Assembly (NCBI GenBank): GCA_027082925.1
Contig: JALWTD010000018.1
Coordinates: forward strand, 186,001 to 250,000
Source: Flavobacteriaceae bacterium
GTDB taxonomy: Bacteria > Bacteroidota > Bacteroidia > Flavobacteriales > Flavobacteriaceae
DNA: 64,000 nt
Reading direction: 5' to 3'
Shown here: positions 43,551 to 52,604 of the stretch, in pieces
Numbering within the stretch: position 1 is the stretch's first letter
Layout: each line of letters opens with the position of its first letter
The notes under the pieces: model-generated
What the model saw: the letters and a program-made list of their open reading frames with translations, nothing else
The model's database searches: none
What the model was told of the DNA's origin: nothing
Made by a program: the position numbers and the translations under genes

Positions 43551-45095
43551 ATGGCTATTGAACAAAAAGATGCTTTATTTACATTAATTAAATCTCTTTC
43601 AAAATCGGAGAAGCGACAATTTAAGCTATATGTTGGTAGGTTAGGAGGTAATGCGCAAGCCAACTTTATGTCGTTATTTAATTTAATTGAAAAAGTAAAC
43701 TCTTATGACGATGAGCTTATTTTGAAAAAAACCGGAATAAAAAAACAACAAATATCCAATACAAAAGCTCATTTATACAAGCAATTGTTAATTAGTTTGC
43801 GATTTAATCCGGTACACTACAATGTAAGATCTCAGATTAGAGAGCAGTTTGACTTTGCTTCAATTTTATACAACAAAGGGTTGTATAAACAGAGTTTAAA
43901 AATTTTAGACAAAGCAAAAGAACTGGCATTAAATAGCGATGAAACAAATTTGGCGTATGAAATAGTTGAATTTGAAAAAGTAATAGAGTCTCAATACATT
44001 ACGCGAAGTATGAGTAATAGAGCCGATGAGCTGTCTACTCAAGCAAAAGAGTTGAGTTTAAAAAATGTACGCATAAGCAAGCTTTCAAACTTATCGCTTC
44101 AACTTTATAGTCTATTGCTAAAAGGTGGCTATGTGAAAGATGATGTAGATTCTAAACGAGTAACCGATTATTTTGAAAAAGCACTACCTTCATATCGGTT
44201 GTCAGATTTAGGGTTTAAAGAAAAACTTTTTTTGTACAAAGCGTATTTATGGCATAGCTTAATTAAACAAGACTTTGTTTCTAGTTATAAATATTCTCAA
44301 AAGTGGGTAGATTTATTTGAAGAGAACCCTGAGATGAAAAAGCAAAATCCGGTATTTTATTTAAAAGGAATTAACTACTTGCTAGAGTCGTTGTACCTAA
44401 TACAGCACAATACAAAGTTTGTGCAAGTTTTAAATAATTTTGAAAGTGATTTGAAAACACATCAAATTAGATTAAACGACAATACCAATACATTGTCATT
44501 TTTATATCTCAATCAAAACCGTTTAAATCAATACTTTTTAGAAGGAAAATTTACAAAAGGTTTACAGTTTATTCCTAAGTTGTTATTGGAAATAGAAGAA
44601 AACAAATCTAAAATAGATGCACATCACATTATGGTTTTTTACTATAAAATTGCCTGTATGTATTTTGGTGCAGGAGAAAATAAAATGTGCATACATTATA
44701 CTGAAAAAATTATAGCGAATAAAGGCTTAAAAATGAGAGAAGATCTATTGTGTTTTACAAGAGTACTCAATTTAGTAGCACATTATGAAGCAGGTTTAGA
44801 TTACAATATAGATAAGCTAATTATTTCTACGTATAAGTTTTTATTGAAAATGAACGACTTGCATGAAGTACAACGAAAAATGATTTCTTTTCTAAAAAAG
44901 CTAAGTACAATTTATCCACAAGACCTCAAAAAAGAATTTATCAATTTATACAACGAATTAATTCAATATAAAGACCATCCTTACGAACGAAGAGCTTTTT
45001 TATACCTAGATATTTTATCTTGGTTAGAGAGTAAAATTCAAAATGTTTCAGTAGAATCAATTATTGAACAAAAAGTCAAAAAAATTACCAAATAG
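43551..45095 (+). CDS. TPR-like alpha-helical protein, unknown function
   Basis: This 514-residue, mostly helical soluble protein has no signal peptide and no catalytic motif that I recognise. Repeated helix pairs such as GLYKQSLKILDKAKELALNS and HYEAGLDYNIDKLIISTYKF suggest tetratricopeptide-like repeats. The N-terminal region (SLSKSEKRQFKLYVGRLGG) is basic and distinctive. Similar long helical proteins seem common in Flavobacteria. It lies between the divergent leu operon and the ilv operon and is separated from ilvD by a terminator. A link to branched-chain amino acids is guilt by position only. Confidence 0.75.
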   Translation: MAIEQKDALFTLIKSLSKSEKRQFKLYVGRLGGNAQANFMSLFNLIEKVNSYDDELILKKTGIKKQQISNTKAHLYKQLLISLRFNPVHYNVRSQIREQFDFASILYNKGLYKQSLKILDKAKELALNSDETNLAYEIVEFEKVIESQYITRSMSNRADELSTQAKELSLKNVRISKLSNLSLQLYSLLLKGGYVKDDVDSKRVTDYFEKALPSYRLSDLGFKEKLFLYKAYLWHSLIKQDFVSSYKYSQKWVDLFEENPEMKKQNPVFYLKGINYLLESLYLIQHNTKFVQVLNNFESDLKTHQIRLNDNTNTLSFLYLNQNRLNQYFLEGKFTKGLQFIPKLLLEIEENKSKIDAHHIMVFYYKIACMYFGAGENKMCIHYTEKIIANKGLKMREDLLCFTRVLNLVAHYEAGLDYNIDKLIISTYKFLLKMNDLHEVQRKMISFLKKLSTIYPQDLKKEFINLYNELIQYKDHPYERRAFLYLDILSWLESKIQNVSVESIIEQKVKKITK

Positions 45096-45248
45096 TTAAA
45101 TAAAATAGAAAAAACTTTTTTGTTAACTAAAAAATACTAACATTTGTTGCGATAAATGAAGTACCTAGTAGTAAATATTATAATGATTCAAATTTTTGTG
45201 ATTATCAATCGTAAAAATTAGGAACGTTATTATACATATTTCAAGTTA

Positions 45249-45287
45249 AAAAACCTTCCTAAATAAATTTTTAGGAAGGTTTTTTAA
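45249..45287 (+). terminator. Terminator upstream of ilvD
   Basis: A 13-bp perfect stem AAACCTTCCTAAA (45251-45263) / TTTAGGAAGGTTT (45270-45282) with a 6-nt loop is followed by a T run. Confidence 0.92.
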
Positions 45288-45393
45288 TGGTATCGTTATT
45301 GTAAAACAAATTAATGTAACGCACTGTAAAACAAGATATTAAACAAAATAGACGCCTAATGGATATTGTAAAAAAACAAAATGCAATACAAAG

Positions 45394-45418
45394 AGGAATA
45401 ATTCCTAATATAAATTTG
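45394..45418 (+). promoter_or_regulatory. ilv operon promoter region with palindrome
   Basis: TAAATTTG (45411-45418) matches the -7 consensus. The palindrome AGGAAT-A-ATTCCT (45394-45406) lies immediately upstream, inside the spacer where a repressor or activator would act. No -33 TTG is seen, which fits an activator-dependent or weak promoter. Confidence 0.5.
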
Positions 45419-45494
45419 CGAATTGATGTTAAGTGTCATGTTAAAAAGCAACACATTTAAAAAACATCAAACAATATAAAAAAGAAGTAAATAC

Positions 45495-47177
45495 ATGCAA
45501 TTAAATAAATACAGTAAACGAGTAACTCAAGATCAAACTCAGCCTGCTGCACAAGCCATGCTTTATGGTGTAGGACTTTCAGAATCTGATATGAAAAAAC
45601 CGCAGGTGGGTATTGCCAGCACCGGTTTTGATGGAAATCCGTGCAATATGCACCTTAACAATTTAGCCTCTCAAATTAAAGAAGAGGTAAATAAAAACAA
45701 TTCGGTAGGTTTAATATTTAATACAATTGGTGTTTCTGATGGTATTTCTATGGGAACTTCAGGAATGAATTATTCATTGCCTTCAAGAGATGTAATCGCC
45801 GATTCTATTGAAATAGTTATGAACGCACAAAGTTATGATGCCTTGGTTACGGTGGTTGGTTGCGATAAAAATATGCCGGGAGCAATAATAGCAATGCTTC
45901 GATTAAACAGACCGTCATTAATGGTCTACGGAGGTACTATTGCTTCAGGAAGATACAAAGGGCAAAAGTTAAATATTGTTTCTGCATTTGAGGCTTTGGG
46001 TAAAAAAATAGCCGGAGTTATTTCAGAAGAAGAATATAAAGAAATAATTAAAAATGCCATTCCGGGAGCCGGTGCTTGTGGAGGTATGTACACGGCAAAT
46101 ACAATGGCTTCATCTATAGAAGCGTTGGGTTTTTCACTGCCGTATAATTCATCAATACCGGCAGAAAATCCACACAAAAATACAGAGACATCAAGAGTTG
46201 CTGCAGCAATACAAAATATGATGGAATTAGACTTAAAACCGCTAGATATTATTACTAAAAAGTCTTTAGAAAATGCCGTGGCATTGGTAAATGCTCTTGG
46301 AGGATCAACAAATGCTGTTTTACACTATTTGGCAATAGCTCATGCCGCAGGTATTGATTTTACACTGGAAGATTTTCAGCGTGTAAGCGATAGAACGCCT
46401 GTTATTGCCGATTTAAAACCTAGTGGAGCGTATTTAATGGAAGACGTACACGGAATTGGAGGTACTCCGGCAGTTATGAAATATTTGTTAGCTAATGGAT
46501 ATTTACACGGAGATTGTATGACCGTTACCGGGAAAACATTGGCTGAAAATTTAGCAGATGTAGCTCCTTTAGAGTTTGAAGAAACACAAAATGTAATTCA
46601 CCCAACCAATAAAGCCTTAAAATCTTCGGGAAATATTCAAATATTATTTGGAAATCTTGCAACAGAAGGAGCCGTAGCTAAAATAAGTGGTAAAGAAGGA
46701 GATTTATTTAGAGGAAAAGCAGTGGTGTTTAACAGTGAGCAAGAAGCAAATGACGGAATTGGAGCAGGAAAAGTTTCTAAAGGAGATGTTATTGTTATAC
46801 GATATGTTGGACCTAAAGGTGGACCGGGAATGCCGGAAATGCTAAAACCTACTTCTATGATTATGGGTGCCGGCCTTGGTAAATCGGTAGCCTTAATTAC
46901 CGACGGACGCTTCTCTGGAGGTACGCACGGGTTTGTAGTGGGACACATTACCCCTGAAGCTCAATCGGGAGGTGCAATTGCACTAATAAAAGACGACGAT
47001 GAAATAGTTATTGATGCCGCAAACAATACAATTAATGTTGAACTTTCTACAGCAGAACTACAACAACGAAAATTAGAATGGAAAGCTCCCGAATTAAAAC
47101 ATAAAAAGGGAATACTGTATAAATATGCGAAAACCGTTTCTTCAGCTTCTGAAGGTTGTGTTACGGATAAATTTTAG
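45495..47177 (+). CDS. ilvD: Dihydroxy-acid dehydratase
   Basis: This 560-residue iron-sulfur dehydratase is the third step of isoleucine and valine synthesis. Cluster cysteines are in [19 protein letters not shown] and [12 protein letters not shown]. The C-terminus has [17 protein letters not shown]. It is the first gene of ilvD-ilvB-ilvN-ilvC-ilvA, and ilvB starts 5 nt after its stop. Confidence 0.96.
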   Translation: MQLNKYSKRVTQDQTQPAAQAMLYGVGLSESDMKKPQVGIASTGFDGNPCNMHLNNLASQIKEEVNKNNSVGLIFNTIGVSDGISMGTSGMNYSLPSRDVIADSIEIVMNAQSYDALVTVVGCDKNMPGAIIAMLRLNRPSLMVYGGTIASGRYKGQKLNIVSAFEALGKKIAGVISEEEYKEIIKNAIPGAGACGGMYTANTMASSIEALGFSLPYNSSIPAENPHKNTETSRVAAAIQNMMELDLKPLDIITKKSLENAVALVNALGGSTNAVLHYLAIAHAAGIDFTLEDFQRVSDRTPVIADLKPSGAYLMEDVHGIGGTPAVMKYLLANGYLHGDCMTVTGKTLAENLADVAPLEFEETQNVIHPTNKALKSSGNIQILFGNLATEGAVAKISGKEGDLFRGKAVVFNSEQEANDGIGAGKVSKGDVIVIRYVGPKGGPGMPEMLKPTSMIMGAGLGKSVALITDGRFSGGTHGFVVGHITPEAQSGGAIALIKDDDEIVIDAANNTINVELSTAELQQRKLEWKAPELKHKKGILYKYAKTVSSASEGCVTDKF

Positions 47178-47182
47178 ACTTT

Positions 47183-48916
47183 ATGGAAACATTAAAAAAG
47201 GAAATTAAAGAAAAGAAATCTTCTAAGCCAGTTCGAGTTGCAGGAGCAGAAGCGGTAATTAAATGTTTACTGGAAGAAGGTGTTCATTTGGCTTACGGAT
47301 ATCCGGGAGGAGCTATTATGCCGGTGTACGATGAATTGTATAAATATAAAGATAAACTTCACCACGTACTCACACGTCACGAACAAGGAGCCATACACGC
47401 AGCACAAGGTTTTGCTAGAGTTACCGGTAATACGGGAGTTGTTTTTGCAACTTCAGGACCGGGAGCTACCAACTTGGTTACAGGTATAGCCGATGCACAA
47501 ATAGATTCTACACCTTTAGTGTGTATTACAGGACAAGTAGCTTCACATTTATTGGGTTCAGATGCTTTTCAAGAAACAGATATTGTAGGTATTTCAACGC
47601 CGGTAACTAAATGGAATTACCAAATAACCAAAGCTAGTGAAATTCCTGAAGTAATCGCAAAAGCTTTTTACATAGCAAAATCGGGAAGACCGGGACCTGT
47701 TTTAATTGATATTACCAAAGATGCTCAGTTTGAAGAGTTTGACTTTAGTTATAAAAAGTGTGAAAATGTAAGAAGTTATAGAGCCGTTCCTGAAACGGAT
47801 ATAACTCAAATTGAAGCAGCGGCAAAACTCATAAATAGTGCTAAAAAACCATTTGTAATTTTTGGACAGGGAGTTATTATTGGAGCTGCCGAAAAAGAAT
47901 TAAAAACATTTATAGAAAAAGCAGGAATTCCTTCAGCATCTACAGCTTTAGGCTTATCAGCACTAAAAACAAAACATCCGTTGCATGTTGGTATGGTTGG
48001 TATGCACGGAAATTATGCCCCAAATGTACTTACCAATGAATGTGATGTGCTTATTGCTATTGGAATGCGTTTTGACGATAGAGTAACAGGTAATTTAAGT
48101 ACGTATGCAAAACAAGCCAAGGTAGTTCACTTTGAAATAGATCCTGCCGAAATTGATAAAAATGTAAAAACAACCGTTGCTGTTTTGGGTGATGTAAAAG
48201 ATACATTAACAAAAATAACACCGTTAATTCAACAAAATTCACATCCACACTGGTTAGACCAGTTTCATAAACTCTATAAAAAAGAAGAAGAAGCGGTTAT
48301 AAACAATCAGTTAAACCCAACAAAAGAAGGATTAACTATGGGCGAGGTATTGCATACTATTAATAGTCAAACCAACGGAGAAGCTGTTATTGTTTCGGAT
48401 GTAGGACAACACCAAATGTTTGCTTGTCGGTATGCAAACTTTGAACAAACAAGAAGCAATGTTACTTCTGGAGGTCTTGGTACTATGGGATTTGCTTTAC
48501 CGGCAGCCATAGGTGCTAAAATGGGCGTTCCAAATAGAGAAGTAATAGCCGTTATTGGAGATGGAGGATACCAAATGACCATTCAAGAGTTGGGAACCAT
48601 TTTACAAACCAAAGCAGCCGTTAAAATTGTAGTATTAAACAATAGCTTTTTAGGAATGGTTCGTCAATGGCAAGAGTTGTTTTTTGACAGACGTTATGCT
48701 TCTACAGTAATGACAAATCCCGATTTTATAAAAATCGCCGAAGGTTATGGCATTGAAGCCGTTCGTGTTTCAGAAAGAAAAAATTTATCAAATGCCATAG
48801 AAAAAATGGTTGCTTCAACCGAAGCATTCTTTTTAGAAGTTGTTATAGAAAAAGAGGATAACGTGTTTCCAATGGTGCCTACCGGAGCAAGTGTGTCAGA
48901 TATTAGATTATGTTAA
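47183..48916 (+). CDS. ilvB: Acetolactate synthase large subunit
   Basis: This 577-residue ThDP/FAD enzyme makes acetolactate or acetohydroxybutyrate. It has the N-terminal YGYPGGAIMPVYDELY with the conserved ThDP glutamate in RHEQGAIHAAQGFAR, the FAD region and the ThDP/Mg motif GDGGYQMTIQELGTI...NNSFLGMVRQWQ. It overlaps ilvN by 7 nt. Confidence 0.96.
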   Translation: METLKKEIKEKKSSKPVRVAGAEAVIKCLLEEGVHLAYGYPGGAIMPVYDELYKYKDKLHHVLTRHEQGAIHAAQGFARVTGNTGVVFATSGPGATNLVTGIADAQIDSTPLVCITGQVASHLLGSDAFQETDIVGISTPVTKWNYQITKASEIPEVIAKAFYIAKSGRPGPVLIDITKDAQFEEFDFSYKKCENVRSYRAVPETDITQIEAAAKLINSAKKPFVIFGQGVIIGAAEKELKTFIEKAGIPSASTALGLSALKTKHPLHVGMVGMHGNYAPNVLTNECDVLIAIGMRFDDRVTGNLSTYAKQAKVVHFEIDPAEIDKNVKTTVAVLGDVKDTLTKITPLIQQNSHPHWLDQFHKLYKKEEEAVINNQLNPTKEGLTMGEVLHTINSQTNGEAVIVSDVGQHQMFACRYANFEQTRSNVTSGGLGTMGFALPAAIGAKMGVPNREVIAVIGDGGYQMTIQELGTILQTKAAVKIVVLNNSFLGMVRQWQELFFDRRYASTVMTNPDFIKIAEGYGIEAVRVSERKNLSNAIEKMVASTEAFFLEVVIEKEDNVFPMVPTGASVSDIRLC

Positions 48917-49440
48917 TTATGGAAGATAAACAAAAATTTACCGTTTCGGTTTACACCGAAAATAATATAGGATTATTAAACAGGCTTTCAGCAATATTTT
49001 TAAAACGTCATATAAATATAGAAAGTATGACTGTTTGCGAATCTGAAATTGACCATGTACACAGATTTACTTTTGTGGTAGAAGTTCCTGAAGAACAAAT
49101 TAGAAAAGTGGTAGGTCAACTCGAAAAACAAATTGAAGTTATAAGAGCCTTTTACCATACTGAAGAAGAAATCATTTATCAAGAAACAGCAATGTTTAAA
49201 CTATCAACAGCTTATTTATACGATGAAAAAATTCAAAATAAATTAAAACTGCGAAGAGCACATATAGTAACCATAACAACGAGCTTTTTTATTATTGAAA
49301 CTACAGGACTAAAAGAAGATATAGATAGGTTATACGAAAAATTAAAACCCTATGGCTTGCTTCAGTTTGTACGTTCTGGACGCATTGCAATTACGCGTCC
49401 TAAAATGGCAATATCAGAATTATTACAAGAATTTAATTAA
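48910..49440 (+). CDS. ilvN: Acetolactate synthase small (regulatory) subunit
   Basis: This 176-residue subunit has an N-terminal ACT domain ([20 protein letters not shown], then HINIESMTV) that binds valine in other bacteria, and a C-terminal ALS_ss domain. A second ATG at 48919 would give 173 residues. The first overlaps ilvB by 7 nt and both are possible. It confers valine feedback control on IlvB. Confidence 0.93.
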   Translation: MLIMEDKQKFTVSVYTENNIGLLNRLSAIFLKRHINIESMTVCESEIDHVHRFTFVVEVPEEQIRKVVGQLEKQIEVIRAFYHTEEEIIYQETAMFKLSTAYLYDEKIQNKLKLRRAHIVTITTSFFIIETTGLKEDIDRLYEKLKPYGLLQFVRSGRIAITRPKMAISELLQEFN

Positions 49441-49457
49441 AAGAACAACATATAAAA

Positions 49458-50933
49458 ATGACAAATTATTTCAACACATTACCACTGCGTTTACAGCTTG
49501 AACAATTAGGGACTTGCGAGTTTATGGATATCTCAGAGTTTGGAGATGGCGTAAAAAAACTAAAAGGCAAAAAAATTGTAATTGTAGGCTGTGGAGCTCA
49601 AGGCTTAAACCAAGGGTTAAATATGAGAGACTCTGGTTTAGATGTATCTTACACGTTAAGAGCATCGGCTATTAGAGAACAGCGACAATCGTATAAAAAT
49701 GCGGTAACTAATAATTTTAAAGTAGGTGTGTATGAAGAAATGATTCCTACAGCAGATTTGGTAATTAACCTAACTCCCGATAAACAACATACAAATGTAG
49801 TTTCGGCAGTAATGCCGTTAATGAAACAAGGAGCTACATTGTCATATTCTCACGGATTTAATATTGTAGAGGAAGGAATGCAAATTAGAAAAGATATTAC
49901 GGTTATAATGGTAGCGCCTAAATCTCCCGGATCTGAAGTTCGAGAAGAGTATAAAAGAGGATTTGGAGTTCCTACATTAATTGCTGTGCACCCAGAAAAT
50001 GACCCAAATGGTGACGGATTTGAAATAGCAAAGGCATATGCAGCTGCTACCGGCGGACACAAAGCAGGAGTATTACATTCTTCTTTTGTTGCCGAAGTTA
50101 AATCGGATTTAATGGGAGAACAAACAATACTGTGCGGATTGCTTCAAACCGGCTCAATTTTATCTTTTGATAAAATGCTTGAAAAGGGAATTAACCCTAA
50201 TTATGCAGCTAAATTGGTTCAAAACGGATGGGAAACAATTACAGAAGCACTCAAACATGGCGGCATTACAAATATGATGGATCGTTTATCCAATCCGGCT
50301 AAAATAAAAGCCTTCAAACTTTCAGAAACGTTAAAAGAAATTATGCGACCGCTTTTTCAAAAGCATATGGACGATATTATGAGTGGTGAGTTTTCAAAAA
50401 CAATGATGGAAGATTGGGCTAACGATGATAAAAACTTATTAAAATGGAGAGCTGAAACAGGAGAAACAGCTTTTGAAAAAACATCGTCAGAAGGTATTGA
50501 AATTGCAGAACAAGAATATTTTGATAATGGTGTTTTAATGATTGCTTTTGTGAAATCAGGAGTTGAATTGGCTTTTGAAACAATGACTGAAGCAGGAATT
50601 AAAGAAGAATCTGCGTACTACGAATCTTTACACGAAACACCTTTAATAGCAAATACCATTGCAAGAAAAAAACTGTTTGAAATGAATAGAATTATTTCAG
50701 ATACAGCAGAATACGGATGCTATTTGTTTGACCACGCTTGTAAACCATTATTGGCAGATTTTATGAATGAAATTGATGTAGATGTTATTGGTGAAAAATA
50801 CACAGAAGGAAAAGACGATGGTGTTGATAATAAAGAGTTAATAGCCATTAATGAAGCTATACGATTTCATCCAATTGAAATTGTGGGGTACGATTTGAGA
50901 GAGTCTATGACAGCAATGACTAAAATTGTTTAA
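49458..50933 (+). CDS. ilvC: Ketol-acid reductoisomerase, class II
   Basis: This 491-residue enzyme converts acetolactate to 2,3-dihydroxyisovalerate. It is the long, E. coli-like class II form with a duplicated knotted C-terminal domain. The nucleotide site is [17 protein letters not shown], and the metal site lies in [17 protein letters not shown]. It lies 17 nt after ilvN and its stop overlaps the ilvA ATG by one base. Confidence 0.96.
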   Translation: MTNYFNTLPLRLQLEQLGTCEFMDISEFGDGVKKLKGKKIVIVGCGAQGLNQGLNMRDSGLDVSYTLRASAIREQRQSYKNAVTNNFKVGVYEEMIPTADLVINLTPDKQHTNVVSAVMPLMKQGATLSYSHGFNIVEEGMQIRKDITVIMVAPKSPGSEVREEYKRGFGVPTLIAVHPENDPNGDGFEIAKAYAAATGGHKAGVLHSSFVAEVKSDLMGEQTILCGLLQTGSILSFDKMLEKGINPNYAAKLVQNGWETITEALKHGGITNMMDRLSNPAKIKAFKLSETLKEIMRPLFQKHMDDIMSGEFSKTMMEDWANDDKNLLKWRAETGETAFEKTSSEGIEIAEQEYFDNGVLMIAFVKSGVELAFETMTEAGIKEESAYYESLHETPLIANTIARKKLFEMNRIISDTAEYGCYLFDHACKPLLADFMNEIDVDVIGEKYTEGKDDGVDNKELIAINEAIRFHPIEIVGYDLRESMTAMTKIV

Positions 50934-52195
50934 TGAAAGTACAGGTAAAAAATAGAATTTCTTTAGAAGATATTTACAAGGCTCAACAAAATGTCAAAGG
51001 AGTAGTAGAACATACTCCTTTGGTTTATATGAAAAACTTTTCTCAAAAGTACCAAGCCAATATTTATTTTAAAAGAGAAGATTTACAAGTAGTTCGATCT
51101 TACAAAATTAGAGGTGCATTTAATAAAATTCAAGGACTCTCTAAAGACGCGTTGTCAAATGGTATTGTTTGTGCAAGTGCCGGAAACCATGCACAAGGTG
51201 TTGCTTATGCTTGTAAAAAGCTAAAGGTAAACGGAACTATTTTTATGCCGGTAACCACTCCTCATCAAAAAATTAATCAAGTAAAAATGTTTGGAGGTGA
51301 ATTTATTCGCATTCAACTCTTTGGTGATAGCTTTGACGATAGTCAAAAGGCAGCTAATAATTATTGCAATACCACTCAAAGTACCTTTGTTCATCCTTTC
51401 AACGATTTAGATGTGATTGCAGGTCAAGGTACTGTTGCTCTGGAAATACTAAACGACAGCAGCTCAAAAATAGATTATTTATTTCTTCCTGTTGGAGGAG
51501 GAGGCTTGGCTTCAGGAGTCTCAAGTGTATTTAAAACCTTAAGTCCGCATACCAAAATTATAGGTGTAGAGCCCAAAGGTGCTCCTTCGTTAACAACATC
51601 GTTAAAAAATGGAAAAAACACCACACTTCAGCATATTGAGAAATTTGTTGACGGCGCAGCGGTTAAGCGTATGGGAGATTTAACATTTCAGTTTTGTAAA
51701 GAACTGCTAGACGATACTGATACGATTAACGAAGGACTTATTTGCTCTACCATTTTAAAAGTTTATAATGAAAATGCTTTAGTGGTTGAACCTGCTGGAG
51801 CATTAGCCATTGCGGCATTAGAAAATCATAAAGAACAAATAAAAGGAAAAACGGTAGTGTGTGTGGTAAGTGGCGGAAATAACGACATTACCAGAATGGA
51901 AGAAATGAAAGAACGCGCGTTACTATACGAAGGACTAAAACATTATTTTATTATAAAATTTCCACAGCGAGCAGGAGCCCTTAAAGAGTTTGTTGTAGAT
52001 GTATTGGGAGAAAACGATGATATTTCTTATTTCGAATACACTAAAAAAAATAATAGAGATAAAGGTCCGGCGGTAGTAGGTATTGAACTTACATCTAAAA
52101 ATGATTTTGAACCTTTGGTAAAAAGGATGGAAGAAAAAGGATTTTTAGGAGAATACCTAAATAACAACCCCGAATTATTTCAATTTTTAATTTAA
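50933..52195 (+). CDS. ilvA: Threonine dehydratase (biosynthetic)
   Basis: This 420-residue PLP enzyme makes 2-oxobutyrate for isoleucine. The PLP lysine is in RSYKIRGAFNKI, and the phosphate-binding glycine loop is PVGGGGLASG. The C-terminal about 85 residues (from LKHYFIIKFPQRAGAL) form a single ACT-like regulatory domain, as in the shorter Firmicutes-type IlvA rather than the two-domain E. coli protein. It closes the ilv operon. The arginine-operon leader region follows. Confidence 0.94.
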   Translation: MKVQVKNRISLEDIYKAQQNVKGVVEHTPLVYMKNFSQKYQANIYFKREDLQVVRSYKIRGAFNKIQGLSKDALSNGIVCASAGNHAQGVAYACKKLKVNGTIFMPVTTPHQKINQVKMFGGEFIRIQLFGDSFDDSQKAANNYCNTTQSTFVHPFNDLDVIAGQGTVALEILNDSSSKIDYLFLPVGGGGLASGVSSVFKTLSPHTKIIGVEPKGAPSLTTSLKNGKNTTLQHIEKFVDGAAVKRMGDLTFQFCKELLDDTDTINEGLICSTILKVYNENALVVEPAGALAIAALENHKEQIKGKTVVCVVSGGNNDITRMEEMKERALLYEGLKHYFIIKFPQRAGALKEFVVDVLGENDDISYFEYTKKNNRDKGPAVVGIELTSKNDFEPLVKRMEEKGFLGEYLNNNPELFQFLI

Positions 52196-52287
52196 GGATA
52201 CTTAAAAAATTAAACAAAACAGATAAATAGTGTTAAATAATTAACACGTTAAATATTCGTATCGTTATTTTACGTAATATTGTACCA

Positions 52288-52362
52288 ATGAAAATGCACA
52301 TTTCACATACAACTGTTTTATCTCCCATTCGCTTTACTGGGGAGCCGCGCTGTATTCGCTAA
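52288..52362 (+). CDS. Possible leader peptide 1 of the arg operon (24 residues)
   Basis: This ORF starts ATG-AAA-ATG and ends SPIRFTGEPRCIR followed by TAA. All three arginines (15, 21, 24) use CGC, an uncommon codon in this AT-rich genome, and the last sense codon is Arg. The ATG follows a -7-like TAATATTG (52275-52282) by only 5 nt, so the mRNA might be nearly leaderless. A leader-peptide role is inferred from position, codon content and structure. Confidence 0.45.
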   Translation: MKMHISHTTVLSPIRFTGEPRCIR

Positions 52363-52467
52363 TACACCAACTTACACCACAAAAACAGTTTTATTTATTT
52401 TCATAGAATACCTTTAATTTTGCAATCACTTTTTTACATAACATTTTTATCAAATCCGACATTCTCT

Positions 52468-52524
52468 ATGTCAGATAAAAAAGTAGTGCGTTTTATACCT
52501 AGTCGTCGCCCCGTATGGGCGTAA
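52468..52524 (+). CDS. Possible leader peptide 2 of the arg operon (18 residues)
   Basis: The peptide is MSDKKVVRFIPSRRPVWA. Arg8 is CGT and the tandem Arg13-Arg14 pair is CGT-CGC. The ATG lies in the 3' arm of a hairpin (GACAT-TCTCT-ATGTC, 52458-52472). A CGCCC/GGGCG hairpin spans the end of the ORF. The tandem Arg codons ahead of an arginine operon are the classic layout for ribosome-mediated attenuation. Confidence 0.5.
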   Translation: MSDKKVVRFIPSRRPVWA

Positions 52525-52537
52525 TTAATACTATTTT

Positions 52538-52558
52538 GAAAACGGTGCGTCCGTTTTC
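52538..52558 (+). promoter_or_regulatory. Terminal hairpin of the arg leader
   Basis: GAAAACGG-TGCGT-CCGTTTTC is a perfect 8-bp stem. It is 47 nt before the GNAT start codon and lacks a long T run, apart from the TTTT within its 3' arm. The CGTTTT in mini-ORF 2 (52489-52494) could pair instead with the AAAACG of its 5' arm (52539-52544), giving an alternative fold. Confidence 0.55.
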
Positions 52559-52604
52559 CTTCACAACACACATCAAATAAAAATTCTAATTAAATCATAA
52601 AACA

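Larger units (their letters stand above)
45096..45494. other. 399-bp spacer between TPR-like gene and ilvD
   Basis: I see no protein gene here. A strong terminator lies at 45249-45287, about 155 nt past the TPR-like stop. That leaves room for a long 3' UTR or a small RNA ending there. Beyond it come an AGGAAT-A-ATTCCT palindrome (45394-45406), a -7 box (45411-45418) and a 17-codon mini-ORF (45426-45479) just ahead of ilvD. Confidence 0.65.
52196..52604 (+). promoter_or_regulatory. Structured leader of the arginine operon with two Arg-containing mini-ORFs
   Basis: This 409-bp spacer is locally GC-rich and full of structure. In order it has an inverted repeat GTGTTAA-ATAA-TTAACAC (52230-52247) and mini-ORF 1 (52288-52362). 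Long-range complementarity encloses that ORF: ATGAAAAT 52288-52295 with ATTTTCAT 52397-52404, and AACTGTTTT 52311-52319 with AAAACAGTT 52382-52390. An internal CTCCC/GGGAG stem lies at 52322-52344. Mini-ORF 2 (52468-52524) has its ATG in a hairpin, then a CGCCC/GGGCG hairpin (52507-52521). The last element is an 8-bp hairpin GAAAACGG-TGCGT-CCGTTTTC (52538-52558). I do not recognise it as a named riboswitch. A role in arginine-responsive attenuation is inference. Confidence 0.6.

Noticed and set aside
45426-45479. 17-codon mini-ORF (MLSVMLKSNTFKKHQTI) just upstream of ilvD as an attenuation leader
   Set aside because: It has only two Leu, one Val and one Ile, no run of them and no terminator hairpin between it and ilvD. 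Short ORFs like this arise by chance in AT-rich leaders.
52230-52247. The inverted repeat as a classical ArgR box
   Set aside because: It does not match the TGAAT-x4-ATTCA ArgR pattern. I kept it only as an unassigned inverted repeat.
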